The notes below the pieces were generated by a model, which saw only the letters and a program-made list of their open reading frames with translations, had not been told where the DNA came from and ran no database searches. Shown piece by piece: positions 51,036 to 60,084 of a DNA stretch of 64,000 bases. Position numbers and translations under genes: made by a program. Within the stretch, counting starts at the first letter, position 1. Each line of letters begins with the position of its first letter. The stretch lies in assembly GCF_013085465.1 (NCBI RefSeq), contig NZ_CP049838.1:2604001-2668000 (forward strand). The letters are read 5' to 3'. The DNA is from Streptomyces asoensis. GTDB taxonomy: Bacteria; Actinomycetota; Actinomycetes; Streptomycetales; Streptomycetaceae.

Positions 51036-51968
51036 ATGACCCGTGTGCGTTCGCTCCTTGCCGCTTTGTCGGCAGTCCTCCTGATACCGACCGCCGCCGC
51101 CTGTGGTTCGGGCGACGACGACGCCCCGAAGAACGTGTCCGCGAAGACCGCCGCGCTGGGCACCCTCACGCCCGGCGTGATCAAGGTGGCCGTCCAGCCG
51201 TACGCCCCGTACACCAGCGTCGAGGGTGGCAAGATCGTCGGCCTGGACGGCGACATCCTGAACTACGTGGCCGAAAAGCTCGGCCTCGAGGTCAAGCCCG
51301 AGGTGACCGATTTCGCGGGCATGCTCGCCGGGGTGCAGTCCCGCCGGGTGGACATCACCATCGGCGGCGTCGCCTGGTCCGCCGACCGGCAGAAGCAGGG
51401 GCTGTTCACGGATCCCCCCTACTACTCGCCGCCGGCCATGGCCGTCCGGTCCGGGAAGACCTACAAGACGGTCGACGATCTGAAGGGGCTGAGCCTCGGA
51501 ACCGTCGAGGGCTACGTCTGGGTCAAGTCCATCCAGTCCGTCCCCGACGCCGAGCTGCACGCCTACCCCGACGCCAACGGCGTCTTCGACGACCTCGGCG
51601 CCGGCCGGGTCGACGTCGGGTTCCTCGACCCGCTGCTCATCATCGCGGCACAGAAGGAACGGCCGGAACTGAAGATCGAGACGGAGTACCTCACGCCGCC
51701 GACCGCCGCACAGGTCGAGGCGAAGCCCGCCTACCAGTACTTCCAGCCGTACCAGACCGGCTTCTACCTGCCCAAGAAGGCCACCAGGCTGGAGAAGGCC
51801 GTCTCCGCAGAGATCGACGCCATGTACACCGACGGCGAGATGGCGAAGCTCGTCGAGAAGTACGGCGGTGACCCCGGGCAGTTCCTCGAGCCCTCCGCCG
51901 ACGTCGCCACCGCGCGCCGGGGCGTGGACCGGCCCCAGGACTGGACGCCGCCGTCCATCGCGCAGTGA
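51036..51968 (+). CDS. polar amino-acid ABC substrate-binding lipoprotein
   Basis: A 310-residue family 3 solute-binding lipoprotein (lipobox ending TAAAC, Cys about 23). KVAVQPYAPYTSVEGGKIVGLDGDI-type N-terminus, DITIGGVAWSADRQKQGLFT and the FDDLGAGRVDVGFLDP segment are typical. It captures an amino acid outside the membrane for the permease and ATPase that follow. AAGGCCC lies before the ATG at 51036. The usual ligand Arg/Asp pair can be seen as SRRVDITIGG. Confidence 0.87.
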   Translation: MTRVRSLLAALSAVLLIPTAAACGSGDDDAPKNVSAKTAALGTLTPGVIKVAVQPYAPYTSVEGGKIVGLDGDILNYVAEKLGLEVKPEVTDFAGMLAGVQSRRVDITIGGVAWSADRQKQGLFTDPPYYSPPAMAVRSGKTYKTVDDLKGLSLGTVEGYVWVKSIQSVPDAELHAYPDANGVFDDLGAGRVDVGFLDPLLIIAAQKERPELKIETEYLTPPTAAQVEAKPAYQYFQPYQTGFYLPKKATRLEKAVSAEIDAMYTDGEMAKLVEKYGGDPGQFLEPSADVATARRGVDRPQDWTPPSIAQ

Positions 51969-51979
51969 GGGGATGAACC

Positions 51980-52747
51980 GTGATGCATGACATGTCGTCA
52001 GCCGTCTTCCAGGTCCCCTGGTCCGACTACCGTCCCGACCTGCTCGACGCGCTCGGGCGCACCGTCTCCTACACGGTGGTGAGCTTCGTCGGCGCGGTGG
52101 TCCTCGGCCTGGCCGTGGCGCTGCTCCGGCTGAGCCGGGCCTGGCCGGCCCGCGCCGTCGCCGCCGTCTACACCGAGGTGTTCAAGAACGTCCCGCTGCT
52201 GGCCATCATCTTCCTGACGTACTTCGGCCTGGCCTCCGCGGGCATCCGGCTGGATGTGTTCACGGCCGGCTGCCTCAGCCTCGTCGTCTTCTACGCCGCC
52301 TACCTGTCCGAGATCTTCCGCTCCGCGATCAGCGGGGTGCACGCCGGACAGACCGAGGCGGGCGAGGCGCTGGGCCTGGGCAGGGTGGGCATCTTCGGCC
52401 ACATCATCCTGCCGCAGGCCCTCCGGCAGGCGCTGCCCGGGACCAACACCATGCTGGTCGACCTGCTGAAATCCACCTCGCTGCTGGTCACCGTCTCCGC
52501 CGCCGAGCTGATGTCCGAGGGACGGCTCATCACCTCGGCCACCTTCCGGGCACTGGAGGTGTACCTGGTCATCTCGGCCGTCTACTTCGCCCTGTGCTAC
52601 CCCCTCTCCCAGCTCCTTCTGCTGCTGGAGCGGAAGGTACGGGCGGGCGTGCCGTTGTCTCCGTGGCGACGGCGCCGGGTGCGCGCCGCACGCGCCCTGC
52701 TCGCCGGCGACGCCGGCCGGGACGTCCGAGTGAAGGAGGCGGCATGA
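51980..52747 (+). CDS. amino-acid ABC transporter permease (HisMQ type)
   Basis: A 255-residue permease with about five helices. The EAA loop reads AGQTEAGEALGLGRVGIFGHIILPQALRQ (over 115-145). The start is GTG 51980 or ATG 51983, with GAGGGG upstream. It probably works as a homodimer since a single permease is present. Its stop overlaps the ATPase start (ATGA). Confidence 0.88.
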   Translation: MMHDMSSAVFQVPWSDYRPDLLDALGRTVSYTVVSFVGAVVLGLAVALLRLSRAWPARAVAAVYTEVFKNVPLLAIIFLTYFGLASAGIRLDVFTAGCLSLVVFYAAYLSEIFRSAISGVHAGQTEAGEALGLGRVGIFGHIILPQALRQALPGTNTMLVDLLKSTSLLVTVSAAELMSEGRLITSATFRALEVYLVISAVYFALCYPLSQLLLLLERKVRAGVPLSPWRRRRVRAARALLAGDAGRDVRVKEAA

Positions 52748-53559
52748 CCGAGCCCGTCACCACGGCGAAGGCCCCGGCCGAAACAGCCGGACCGGCGCCC
52801 GCCGAAGCCGCCGAAGCGGTCGTACGGATCGAGGGGCTCAGCAAGTCCTTCGACGGCCGGCTGGTTCTCGACGATGTGCACCTCGAGGTCGGCCGCGGCC
52901 GCATCGTGAGCGTCATCGGGCAGAGCGGCGGCGGGAAGACGACCCTGATGCGCTGCGTCAACCTGCTGGAACGCCCGGACCTGGGCACGGTCGAGGTCGC
53001 CGGGCAGGTCGTGCACAGCGGCGGCCGACTGGTCTGCCGCGACCTGCCCGCGCTGCGCCGCACCGTGGGCATGGTCTTCCAGCGCTTCAACCTGTTCCCG
53101 CATCTCACGGCCGTGGAGAACGTCGTGCTGGCGCAACGCAAGGCGGGCGTGCCCGAGCAGGAGGCGCTGGAGCGGGCCGTCGCCCTGCTGCGCCGGGTCG
53201 GGGTGGCCCACCGCGGTCTCGCCCAGCCCGACCAGCTCTCCGGCGGCGAGCAGCAGCGGGTCGCGATCGCCCGGGCCCTCGCCCTGCGACCCGAGGTGCT
53301 GCTCTTCGACGAGCCCACGTCCTCCCTCGACCCGGAGGCCACCCGGGAGGTGCTGAGCGTGATGCGGGAACTCGCCGCGGAGGGAATGACGATGCTGCTG
53401 GTCACCCACGAACTGCCCTTCGCCCGCGAGGTGTCCGACCACGTCGTCTTCGTCGACGGCGGCCGGATCGTGGAGGAGGGCAGGCCCGAGCAGGTCCTCG
53501 ACGACCCCGGGCAGGCCCGCACCCGCGCGTTCCTCGCCTCGTACGGATCAGCGTCATGA
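52744..53559 (+). CDS. amino-acid ABC transporter ATPase
   Basis: A 271-residue ATPase of the GlnQ/HisP class. Walker A GQSGGGKTT, Q-loop VFQRFNLFPH, signature LSGGEQQR, Walker B VLLFDEPTSSLD and H-loop LVTHE are all intact. An Ala/Pro-rich extension (first 25 residues) precedes the domain. ATG 52744, AAGGAGG 5 nt upstream, overlaps the permease stop; its own stop overlaps the dehydrogenase start. Confidence 0.92.
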   Translation: MTEPVTTAKAPAETAGPAPAEAAEAVVRIEGLSKSFDGRLVLDDVHLEVGRGRIVSVIGQSGGGKTTLMRCVNLLERPDLGTVEVAGQVVHSGGRLVCRDLPALRRTVGMVFQRFNLFPHLTAVENVVLAQRKAGVPEQEALERAVALLRRVGVAHRGLAQPDQLSGGEQQRVAIARALALRPEVLLFDEPTSSLDPEATREVLSVMRELAAEGMTMLLVTHELPFAREVSDHVVFVDGGRIVEEGRPEQVLDDPGQARTRAFLASYGSAS

Positions 53560-54842
53560 ACCGTGGCCTGGTTGCCGGTGCGGGACCCGTCGTGGTCGTC
53601 GGGGGTGGCGTCGTGGGGCTCTGCACCGCGTACTACCTGGCGGCGGCCGGTGTGCCGGTGGAGATCGTCGAGCGCCGCGGCCTCGGCTCCGGGGCGTCCC
53701 GGGGCAACGCCGGCTGGGTCTGCCTCAGCCATTCGACGCCCGTACCGGCACCGGGAGTCGTGCGCTACGCCCTGCGCTCGCTGGGCCGCCCGGACTCGCC
53801 GCTCTATCTCCGGCCGCTGCCGGACCCCGCGTTCGTACGGTGGATGTGGCGGTTCTGGCGCAGCAGCACACCGGCCGCCTTCCGGCGCGGGTACGCGGCC
53901 GTCGCCGAGCTGAACCGGGACACCTTCGCCCTCTTCGACGGTCTGCGCGAGGCCGGGGTCGACACCACGCTGACCCGGCCCGGCATGGTGCACGCCTTCC
54001 TGTCGGAGGCCGAGGCCCGTCATCACCTCGCGATCCAGCGGGAGATGGCGGACGGCCACTACCCGATGCCGGCCGATGTGACCACGGGTGCCGAGGCCCG
54101 TCTCCTCGACGACGCGCTGTCGCCCGGGGTGCGCGCGGCATACCTGGTCGAGGGAGAGGGCGTGGTCGACCCGGAGGCGTTCGCCCAGGCGCTCGGGGAG
54201 GCACTCGCCGCCCAGGGTGTGAAGGTCCACGAGAACGCGGAGGCCATCGGTTTCCGGTCCTCGGCCGGCCGGGTCACCGCGCTGCGCACCACGCAGGGCG
54301 AGATTCCCTGCGGGGGTGTCGTCATCGCCGCCGGAACACGCTCCCCGGCGCTGCTTCAGTCGCTGGGCCGGTCACTGCCGCTCCAGGCGGGCAAGGGCTA
54401 CAGCTTCTCGGTGGACCTGGATCCGGCGCCCCGGCACACGCTGTACTTCGGGGAGCGCAGGGCCGTCGCCTCACCGATCGGCGGCACCACGCGGATCGGC
54501 GGCACGATGGAGTTGAGCGGCAACAACAACCGCCTCGACTGGCGCCGCATCGTGGCCGTCGCCCTCGCCAGCCGGCACTACCTGGGCCGCTGGTTCGACG
54601 ATCCGGACGACCTGGTCGGTCTGATCCGGGACCCCTGGGTCGGCGGACGGCCGTTCCTCCCCGACGGGCTCCCGGTGATCGACCGCGTCCCAGGACACGA
54701 CAACGCCTTCGCGGCCACCGGCCACGGCATGCTCGGCGTCACGCTGGGCCCGGTCACCGGGCACCGACTGGCCCAGTACGTCGTCACCGGCGAGCGGCCC
54801 GAGGTACTGGCACCCTTCCGCTTCGACCGACTCCGACGCTGA
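53556..54842 (+). CDS. FAD-dependent D-amino-acid dehydrogenase (DadA-like)
   Basis: A 428-residue DAO-family flavoenzyme. VVVVGGGVVGLCTAYYLA is the FAD Rossmann loop; GNAGWVCLSHSTPVPAPG and the C-terminal TGHGMLGVTLGPVTG are DadA-like. It oxidises a D-amino acid or a cyclic imino acid such as D-hydroxyproline to the 2-keto/imine form, passing electrons to the membrane. ATGA coupling to the transporter ATPase shows that it acts on the imported substrate. Confidence 0.85.
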   Translation: MNRGLVAGAGPVVVVGGGVVGLCTAYYLAAAGVPVEIVERRGLGSGASRGNAGWVCLSHSTPVPAPGVVRYALRSLGRPDSPLYLRPLPDPAFVRWMWRFWRSSTPAAFRRGYAAVAELNRDTFALFDGLREAGVDTTLTRPGMVHAFLSEAEARHHLAIQREMADGHYPMPADVTTGAEARLLDDALSPGVRAAYLVEGEGVVDPEAFAQALGEALAAQGVKVHENAEAIGFRSSAGRVTALRTTQGEIPCGGVVIAAGTRSPALLQSLGRSLPLQAGKGYSFSVDLDPAPRHTLYFGERRAVASPIGGTTRIGGTMELSGNNNRLDWRRIVAVALASRHYLGRWFDDPDDLVGLIRDPWVGGRPFLPDGLPVIDRVPGHDNAFAATGHGMLGVTLGPVTGHRLAQYVVTGERPEVLAPFRFDRLRR

Positions 54843-54844
54843 AC

Positions 54845-54883
54845 GTGCCGGTCACGAGCGTGCTCGACGCTCGTGACCGGCAC
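54845..54883. terminator. 17-bp perfect bidirectional hairpin
   Basis: GTGCCGGTCACGAGCGT (54845-54861) and its perfect complement (54867-54883) with a 5-nt loop, between the convergent dehydrogenase and DUF3618 genes. Serves both strands. Confidence 0.8.
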
Positions 54884-54900
54884 ACCTACTGCTGCGACAC

Positions 54901-55491
54901 CTACTGCTTCGCCCTGCGTCGGCCGATCACCCCGGCCACCACCAGTGCCACCGCCGCCGCGCCCACGATCACCACCGGCCGCGGGTGCCGGAGGGCGAAC
55001 CGCACGGGTACGCGGACCGGGGCGGGCGCCGAGCGCTCCGCGGTGCGACCCGCGCGGGCCGCGTTGTCCCGGAGGTCGTGGCGGGCGGGCAGCGCGTGGT
55101 CCTGGGCGGTGCGGCCGACGCGAGCGGCGGCGTCCCGCACGGCGTGCCTCGCCCGACCCCCTCGCCCCTGAGCCGTATGGCCCGCCCTTGCCTGCGCCGC
55201 GTGCCCCGCACGGCCCGCCCGTTCCTGAACCGCGTGCCCCGCACGGCCGGCCCGTTCCTGCACCGCGTGCCCCGCACGGCCGGCCCGTTCCTGCACGTGA
55301 TAGCTCGCCTGGGACGCCGTGCTGCGCAGTTGTACGGTCATCGCGCCGGCGCGGTCCATGAGGTCGGCGGCGCGGGCCCGGGTGCGGCCGCGGACGTCCG
55401 CCCTGGCCGCCAACTCCTCGACCGTGGCCCCCAGCCGGTGCCGGGTCCGCTCGATCTGCCGACGCAGGTCGGCCGCTGTCCTGTCCGTCAT
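54901..55491 (-). CDS. DUF3618-family membrane protein
   Basis: A 196-residue protein. The DUF3618 segment (TAADLRRQIERTRHRLGATVEELAARADV-type, 5-35) leads into a long basic helix with tandem copies of VQERAGRAGHA (about 66-100), then a single membrane helix (about 172-190) and RRRAKQ. Function unknown; the family accompanies holin-X proteins. It overlaps the holin stop by ATGA. Confidence 0.8.
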   Translation of the reverse strand: MTDRTAADLRRQIERTRHRLGATVEELAARADVRGRTRARAADLMDRAGAMTVQLRSTASQASYHVQERAGRAGHAVQERAGRAGHAVQERAGRAGHAAQARAGHTAQGRGGRARHAVRDAAARVGRTAQDHALPARHDLRDNAARAGRTAERSAPAPVRVPVRFALRHPRPVVIVGAAAVALVVAGVIGRRRAKQ

Positions 55492-55922
55492 CGGTGTGCC
55501 CTTTCCCTGATCTCCTCGACATCGGCCCGGACGCTGCCGAGGGTCTCCTCGGGGGTGGGCGGCGCGGCCCGGCGCAGTTGGCCACGGCCGACCGCGGCCA
55601 GCACGCCGGCGATCGCGAAGAGCACCGCCGTCACGATGAGCGCCGCCGCCCAGACCGGCAGCGTCAGCGAGAGGGCGGCGACGGCCGTACCGGCGAGCGC
55701 GAGCAGTCCGGCGTACGCGAACCCGCCCGCGGCGCCGAGCAGACCTCCGCCGCGCCCGGCACGCCGTCCCTTCTCGGTGAACTCATGCTTGGCGAGGGCC
55801 AGTTCCTGCCGTACGAGCCGGGAGAGCTGTTCGGTGGCCTGGCCGACGAGTTCGCCGGTGCTGTGGTGCCCGTCGCTGTGGCGCCCGTTGCGGACGGGCC
55901 GGATGTCGGTGGTCCCGGTCAC
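55488..55922 (-). CDS. actinobacterial holin-X family protein
   Basis: A 144-residue membrane protein with two helices (about 60-85 and 90-115) after a helical LVRQELALAKHEFTEKG segment typical of the phage_holin_X family. In actinobacteria this is a chromosomal membrane protein, not evidence of a prophage. The GTG at 55922 has GAGGAGG 9 nt upstream. Confidence 0.82.
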   Translation of the reverse strand: MTGTTDIRPVRNGRHSDGHHSTGELVGQATEQLSRLVRQELALAKHEFTEKGRRAGRGGGLLGAAGGFAYAGLLALAGTAVAALSLTLPVWAAALIVTAVLFAIAGVLAAVGRGQLRRAAPPTPEETLGSVRADVEEIRERAHR

Positions 55923-56071
55923 GGTGTTCCGCCTCCTCTCGGTTCCGGAACACCGGGTACCCCGGCCGGTCCCCGCTACCCCCACGGCGGGCCTTCCTCA
56001 CAGGAACACTTACCTGTATCCCGTAGAAGAATTAAGTAGAGCTTCACTGTCGTACGCCCGACACTACCCGT

Positions 56072-57013
56072 ATGACGACAGCTCTCACCTCACCCCCGAG
56101 TCCGACCACCACCCCGCCCCCCGCCCCGGCCTTCGGCCGCGCGCTCTGCGCGATGGTCACGCCGTTCACCGGCGCCGGCGCGCTGGACCTCGACGGGGCG
56201 CGGCGGCTCGCCGACCGGCTGGTGTCCGCCGGCTGCGACGGACTGGTGCTCTCCGGTACGACGGGTGAGTCGCCGACCACGTCGGACGCCGAGAAGGCGG
56301 AACTGGTGGCCGCGGTACGGGAGGCGGTGGGCGGCCGGGCGTCGATCGTGGCCGGGGTGGGCACCTCCGACACCCGGCACACCGTGGAACTCGCCCGGGC
56401 CGCCGAGAGGGCGGGCGCGGACGGGGTGCTCGTCGTCAGCCCGTACTACAGCAGGCCTCCGCAGGACGCCCTGGAGGCGCACTTCCGGGAGGTGGCGGAC
56501 GCGTCCGGGCTGCCGGTGATGCTGTACGACATCCCCGGCCGCACGGGCACCCGGATCGAGCCGGACACCATGCTCCGGCTCGCCGAGCACCCGCGGATCG
56601 TCGCGGTCAAGGACTGTTCCTACGACTTCCTCGGCGCCCAGAAGGTGCTCTCCCGCACCGAGTTGGCGTACTACGCGGGCTGCGAGGAACACAACCTCGC
56701 GCTGTACGCGGTGGGCGGGGCCGGCTACGTCAGCACGGTCGCGAACGTGGTGCCGGACCGACTCCGGTCCGTCCTGGACGCGTTCGACGCGGGCGACTCC
56801 ACCCAGGCCGCGAGACTCCAGCAACAGGCAACGGAACTGGTCGAGTCGATGATGGCCTCGGGCCTGCCCGGAACCGTCACCACCAAGGGGCTCCTGGGCG
56901 ACCTGGGCCTGCCGGCCGGCCCGGTCCGGGCACCGCTGCGACCCGCCGACCGCGAGACGGTCGACGGGCTGCGCGCGGCCTACGAGCGGCTCGTGGCCCG
57001 ACCGGCTTCCTGA
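56072..57013 (+). CDS. dapA: DapA-type dihydrodipicolinate synthase paralogue
   Basis: A 313-residue class I aldolase. Active-site GTTGESPTT, Tyr/Arg in LYDIPGRTGT, and the Schiff-base Lys in VAVKDCSYD match true DapA (condensing pyruvate and aspartate semialdehyde), in contrast with the DHDPS-like genes at 23092 and 28851. A Pro/Thr tail precedes residue 20. No other lysine gene is nearby; a secondary DapA copy is common in Streptomyces. No ribosome binding site precedes the ATG. Confidence 0.82.
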   Translation: MTTALTSPPSPTTTPPPAPAFGRALCAMVTPFTGAGALDLDGARRLADRLVSAGCDGLVLSGTTGESPTTSDAEKAELVAAVREAVGGRASIVAGVGTSDTRHTVELARAAERAGADGVLVVSPYYSRPPQDALEAHFREVADASGLPVMLYDIPGRTGTRIEPDTMLRLAEHPRIVAVKDCSYDFLGAQKVLSRTELAYYAGCEEHNLALYAVGGAGYVSTVANVVPDRLRSVLDAFDAGDSTQAARLQQQATELVESMMASGLPGTVTTKGLLGDLGLPAGPVRAPLRPADRETVDGLRAAYERLVARPAS

Positions 57014-57031
57014 GCGCCGGGCGAGGGCCAG

Positions 57032-58252
57032 TCAGCGGTCCGCAAAGATCGGCGTCCAGCGTCCGAGGGTGTCGTCCTTGGTCGCCCGGAAGTCGCTGAG
57101 CGGGACGACCTTGTCGCTGTCGAGGGTGACCAGCACCAACCGTTGGTGGTACTCGTTGCCGTCCGGGCCGATGTCCCAGGCGACGAGGGTGGAGTCGCCG
57201 GCCCAGGCGAGCAGTTGCTGACCGTGCGTCTCGACGAGGTTCTTGCCGGTGCGGGGGTCGACGATCCAGGAGGACGTCTTGTACTTCTTGCCCGCGAAGT
57301 CACCGGCGAGCTTCTTGCCGTCGGGCGAGAGACCCGCGTCGACGAACCACGACAGGTACTTCTCGCGCGCGGGCGGGTCGACCTTCCTGCCCTGCCGGTC
57401 GTAGAACTGGTAGCCGGGCTCCGAGGGCATACCGGACCAGATGCGGCTGCCGTCGTGACTGAAGGCGAAGTCCTGGCGGCTGTTGAGGAAGGCGGTGGGG
57501 TCGTTCATGTCCGTGCCGGCCTTCACCTCGCTCCAGGAGCCGCTCCCGGAGGCCACGTCGAAGACGTAGAACCCGGTGCGGTACGACTGCTCGATGTTCG
57601 CGTCCCAGCCCCCGGTGCCGCCCTCGGACTTCACCCTCAGGTCCGGGTTCGCGTTGTACGCCGTCGCGACCAGCTCACGGCCGTCCGGCGAGAACGCGAG
57701 CCCGCCGACGGCCCGCTCGACCGGGATCCACCGCTTGACCTCGCCACTGGCCAGGTCGAGCAGGCCGATCCGGCGGACGGGCAGGTCCTGCTCCAGGACG
57801 GCGGCGGTCCGCAGCCCCGGCGCGACGGCGACCCACGACCACTTGGTGGTCTTCACGTACTTCTGCGTCGTCGGGTTCAGCAGCCAGTAGGTGCGCGTCG
57901 ACACCGCCCGGTCGGCGCTCTGCGGGACGACGGTCGTCGCGTAGTACGCGGCCAGCGCCGTCCGCCCGGCGGCGATCAGATCGCGCGGCGGCGACTGGTC
58001 CGGGTGCGCGGTGATCCGGGTGGGCTCCGTGACGTCGGCGGGGCGCACATCGGTCGTGCCGCCGGAGTCCAGCCTCGGCACCACCACGGCCACGGCCACC
58101 ACGGCGACGGTCGCGGCCGCCACGGACACGAACCGCCGGGCGCGGCGCCGCCGGCGCAGGGCGAGAACCCGGTCGGCCAGTCCGGCCCCGGCCGGCGGCT
58201 GCTCGTCGGCCTGCTCGCGCAGGGAGTCGCGTACGAGTTCGTCGACGTTCAC
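57032..58252 (-). CDS. membrane-anchored TolB-like propeller protein
   Basis: A 406-residue protein: short basic cytoplasmic N-terminus (RRRRRARR), one membrane helix (about 41-59), then a beta-propeller with TolB/WD-like repeats (GLAFSPDGRELVATA, DFAFSHDGSRIWSG, GLSPDGKKLAGDF). The GTG start overlaps the sigma-factor stop (GTGA). A sensor or anti-sigma role is likely by position, not proven. Confidence 0.72.
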   Translation of the reverse strand: MNVDELVRDSLREQADEQPPAGAGLADRVLALRRRRRARRFVSVAAATVAVVAVAVVVPRLDSGGTTDVRPADVTEPTRITAHPDQSPPRDLIAAGRTALAAYYATTVVPQSADRAVSTRTYWLLNPTTQKYVKTTKWSWVAVAPGLRTAAVLEQDLPVRRIGLLDLASGEVKRWIPVERAVGGLAFSPDGRELVATAYNANPDLRVKSEGGTGGWDANIEQSYRTGFYVFDVASGSGSWSEVKAGTDMNDPTAFLNSRQDFAFSHDGSRIWSGMPSEPGYQFYDRQGRKVDPPAREKYLSWFVDAGLSPDGKKLAGDFAGKKYKTSSWIVDPRTGKNLVETHGQQLLAWAGDSTLVAWDIGPDGNEYHQRLVLVTLDSDKVVPLSDFRATKDDTLGRWTPIFADR

Positions 58253-58806
58253 GGACGCACCTCCACAGGCGAGAAGTCACTGGACGGCGCCTGTTCGGCG
58301 TCCGCGGGGCCGAGGGCGGCCAGTTCCGGCGCGAGGGTGCGCAGCCGGGCGAGGGACCGGTGAGTGGTGGACCGTACGGTGCCCACGGAGCAGCCGAGGA
58401 GTCCGGCCACCTCGGCCTCCGGCAGATCCTCGAAGTAGCGCAGCACGAGCACGGTGCGCTGGCGCGCGGTCAGCCGGGACAGAGCCGCGCGCATCACGAC
58501 CCGCAGTTCGGCGGCCGAGGACGCGTCGAGTCCGGCCCCGCTGTCCGGCGGCTCGGCCACACTCACCTCACGCCGGGGCCACTTCAGACGCCAGCGGCTG
58601 ATCTGCTGCCGATAGAGAACCTGACGGACGTAGGCCTCGGGTTCCTCGATGCGGTGCCAGCGGCCGGCCGCCTTCGCCAGGGCGTTCTGGAGCAGATCCT
58701 CACCGGCGTGCCGGTCGCCGCCACTGAGCAGGACGGCCGTCCTCAGCAGCGCCGACGACCTGCTGTCCACGAAATGTCGGAAGCTCTCCAGCGCCTCGGC
58801 ATCCAT
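58249..58806 (-). CDS. SigE-family ECF sigma factor, copy 2
   Basis: A 185-residue ECF factor: region 2 (FRHFVDSRSSALLRTAVLLSG, AGEDLLQNALAKAAGRWHRI), region 4 (LTARQRTVLVLRYFEDLPEAEVAG, then LLGCSVGTVRSTTHRSLARL). Start at ATG 58806, with GAAGG upstream; a GTG two codons earlier is possible. It pairs with the propeller protein downstream, a second sigma/membrane-protein unit in the window. Confidence 0.88.
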   Translation of the reverse strand: MDAEALESFRHFVDSRSSALLRTAVLLSGGDRHAGEDLLQNALAKAAGRWHRIEEPEAYVRQVLYRQQISRWRLKWPRREVSVAEPPDSGAGLDASSAAELRVVMRAALSRLTARQRTVLVLRYFEDLPEAEVAGLLGCSVGTVRSTTHRSLARLRTLAPELAALGPADAEQAPSSDFSPVEVRP

Positions 58807-58946
58807 CGTCACCTTCTCTTCCCCCGGAACCGGACCCGCTGCCCGCCCCTGTACCTCTTGAGACGCGGACCCCCCGCCCCCGCTATGCCGACGACCCCCC
58901 ACGAAATTCCACCGGCCACCCGACCGTGCTCACGTACGGTGAGTGC

Positions 58947-59450
58947 ATGAGCCGGCCCCTGCTCTACCTCGACGTCGACGGCCCCCTCAACCCGTACGCC
59001 GCCAAGCCTTCGAAGCGCCCTGCGGGCTATACGACCATCAGGGCGTCCGTGGGCCGTGAGCGGCCGCTGCGGGTCTGGCTGCACCCCGGGCACGGCGCCG
59101 CCCTGCTCCGCCTTCCCTACGACCTGTGCTGGGCGACCACCTGGATGGCCCAGGCCAACCGCTGGATCGCGCCGGTGGTGGGGCTGCCCGAGCTTCCGTA
59201 CGTCGACTTCGGCGAGACGCTCTTCGCGCACCGGGCCGACGGGGTCCACTGGAAGACGGAGGCGATCGTCGCCCACGCGGCAGGCCGCCCCTTCGCCTGG
59301 GTGGACGACGAACAGTCCCCCGCCGACACGGCCTACGTCACCGCCCACCACCCGGCACCGGCCCTCCTGCACCACGTCAGCCCCCGACTCGGCCTACGCG
59401 AGCAGGACTTCACGACACTGACGGAATTCGCGGCAACACTGCCCGCATGA
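58947..59450 (+). CDS. small HAD-like hydrolase
   Basis: A 167-residue protein starting MSRPLLYLDVDGPLNPYA: the DxDG motif resembles the HAD nucleophile pair. Motif II/III are unclear; VDDEQSPAD near 128 may supply the acidic metal ligands. I place it as a HAD-fold protein of unknown substrate. GGTGAG lies 4 nt before the ATG at 58947. Confidence 0.7.
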   Translation: MSRPLLYLDVDGPLNPYAAKPSKRPAGYTTIRASVGRERPLRVWLHPGHGAALLRLPYDLCWATTWMAQANRWIAPVVGLPELPYVDFGETLFAHRADGVHWKTEAIVAHAAGRPFAWVDDEQSPADTAYVTAHHPAPALLHHVSPRLGLREQDFTTLTEFAATLPA

Positions 59451-59768
59451 GGAAGCATTGTTCCGGGGCACCTCTGCGTGGTTGGGCTTCTGCACGGATG
59501 GTGACGCGCGGCCGGCGCTGGCAGGTCACCCTGCTTGGCCATCGACGAAGCCCGACCGTCGGTTAGGTCCCGGACATGATTCCGGGCCGCCCCCAGACAG
59601 GCCGGGGATGCAACCATTCCCTTCAGAGCTGGAACCCCCGGAAGCCGACCGCGCGCTCGCGACCATATCCGCACCCACTGACAACGAACCTGCCGGTGTC
59701 CCTCCGCCCGCCGCAGTCCCGACCATGGTTGGGCCATGGGGGCCCGGCTTGGCAGGGAGGGGTCAGCC

Positions 59769-59934
59769 ATGGGGCTGTTCCAGAAGTGGGCGCGCAAGCG
59801 CATGACTCAAGGGGATCCATGAAGATCCCTCACGCCCCGAGGAGCGCTGGGTGATGACCTTCGAGCGCACAGGCGAGGCGAGTGGGACAACTACCCGATC
59901 CTCCGGGCACGCCTGGTACACCCTCCTGACCTAG
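59769..59934 (+). pseudogene. possible frameshifted small-protein remnant
   Basis: GGGAGGGG and an ATG at 59769 open a 17-codon frame (MGLFQKWARKRMTQGDP). A different frame continues directly (EDPSRPEERWVMTFERTGE...) to a TAG at 59932. A single frameshift would join them into about 54 residues. Low confidence; no homologue recognised. Confidence 0.3.
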
Positions 59935-59937
59935 AAA

Positions 59938-59963
59938 AGGCCCCTGGAGAATCCCAGGGGCCT
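59938..59963 (-). terminator. rho-independent terminator for secreted protein gene
   Basis: Arms AGGCCCCTGG (59938-59947) and its complement (59954-59963) with a 6-nt loop; on the minus strand the stem is followed by TTTT. This is a classical intrinsic terminator for the gene ending at 60085. Confidence 0.75.
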
Positions 59964-60084
59964 CAGGCGCAAGCAAGGAGCAACAACCGTCGACGGCTGA
60001 GAGTTACAACTTTTCTCTACGGGTTCGAGGCGGCTCGCTCCGCTCCCCGCGCGGCCCGGCCGACGCCCGTGCCGCACACAGCAC

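Larger units (their letters stand above)
59451..60084. other. gene-poor accessory stretch
   Basis: No convincing gene. It holds a possible frameshifted short remnant at 59769-59934 and the hairpin at 59938-59963; the rest shows no coding pattern that I can support. Confidence 0.5.

Noticed and set aside
55488..55922. Prophage signal from holin-X gene
   Set aside because: Holin-X and DUF3618 are ordinary chromosomal pairs in actinobacteria; no other phage genes nearby.
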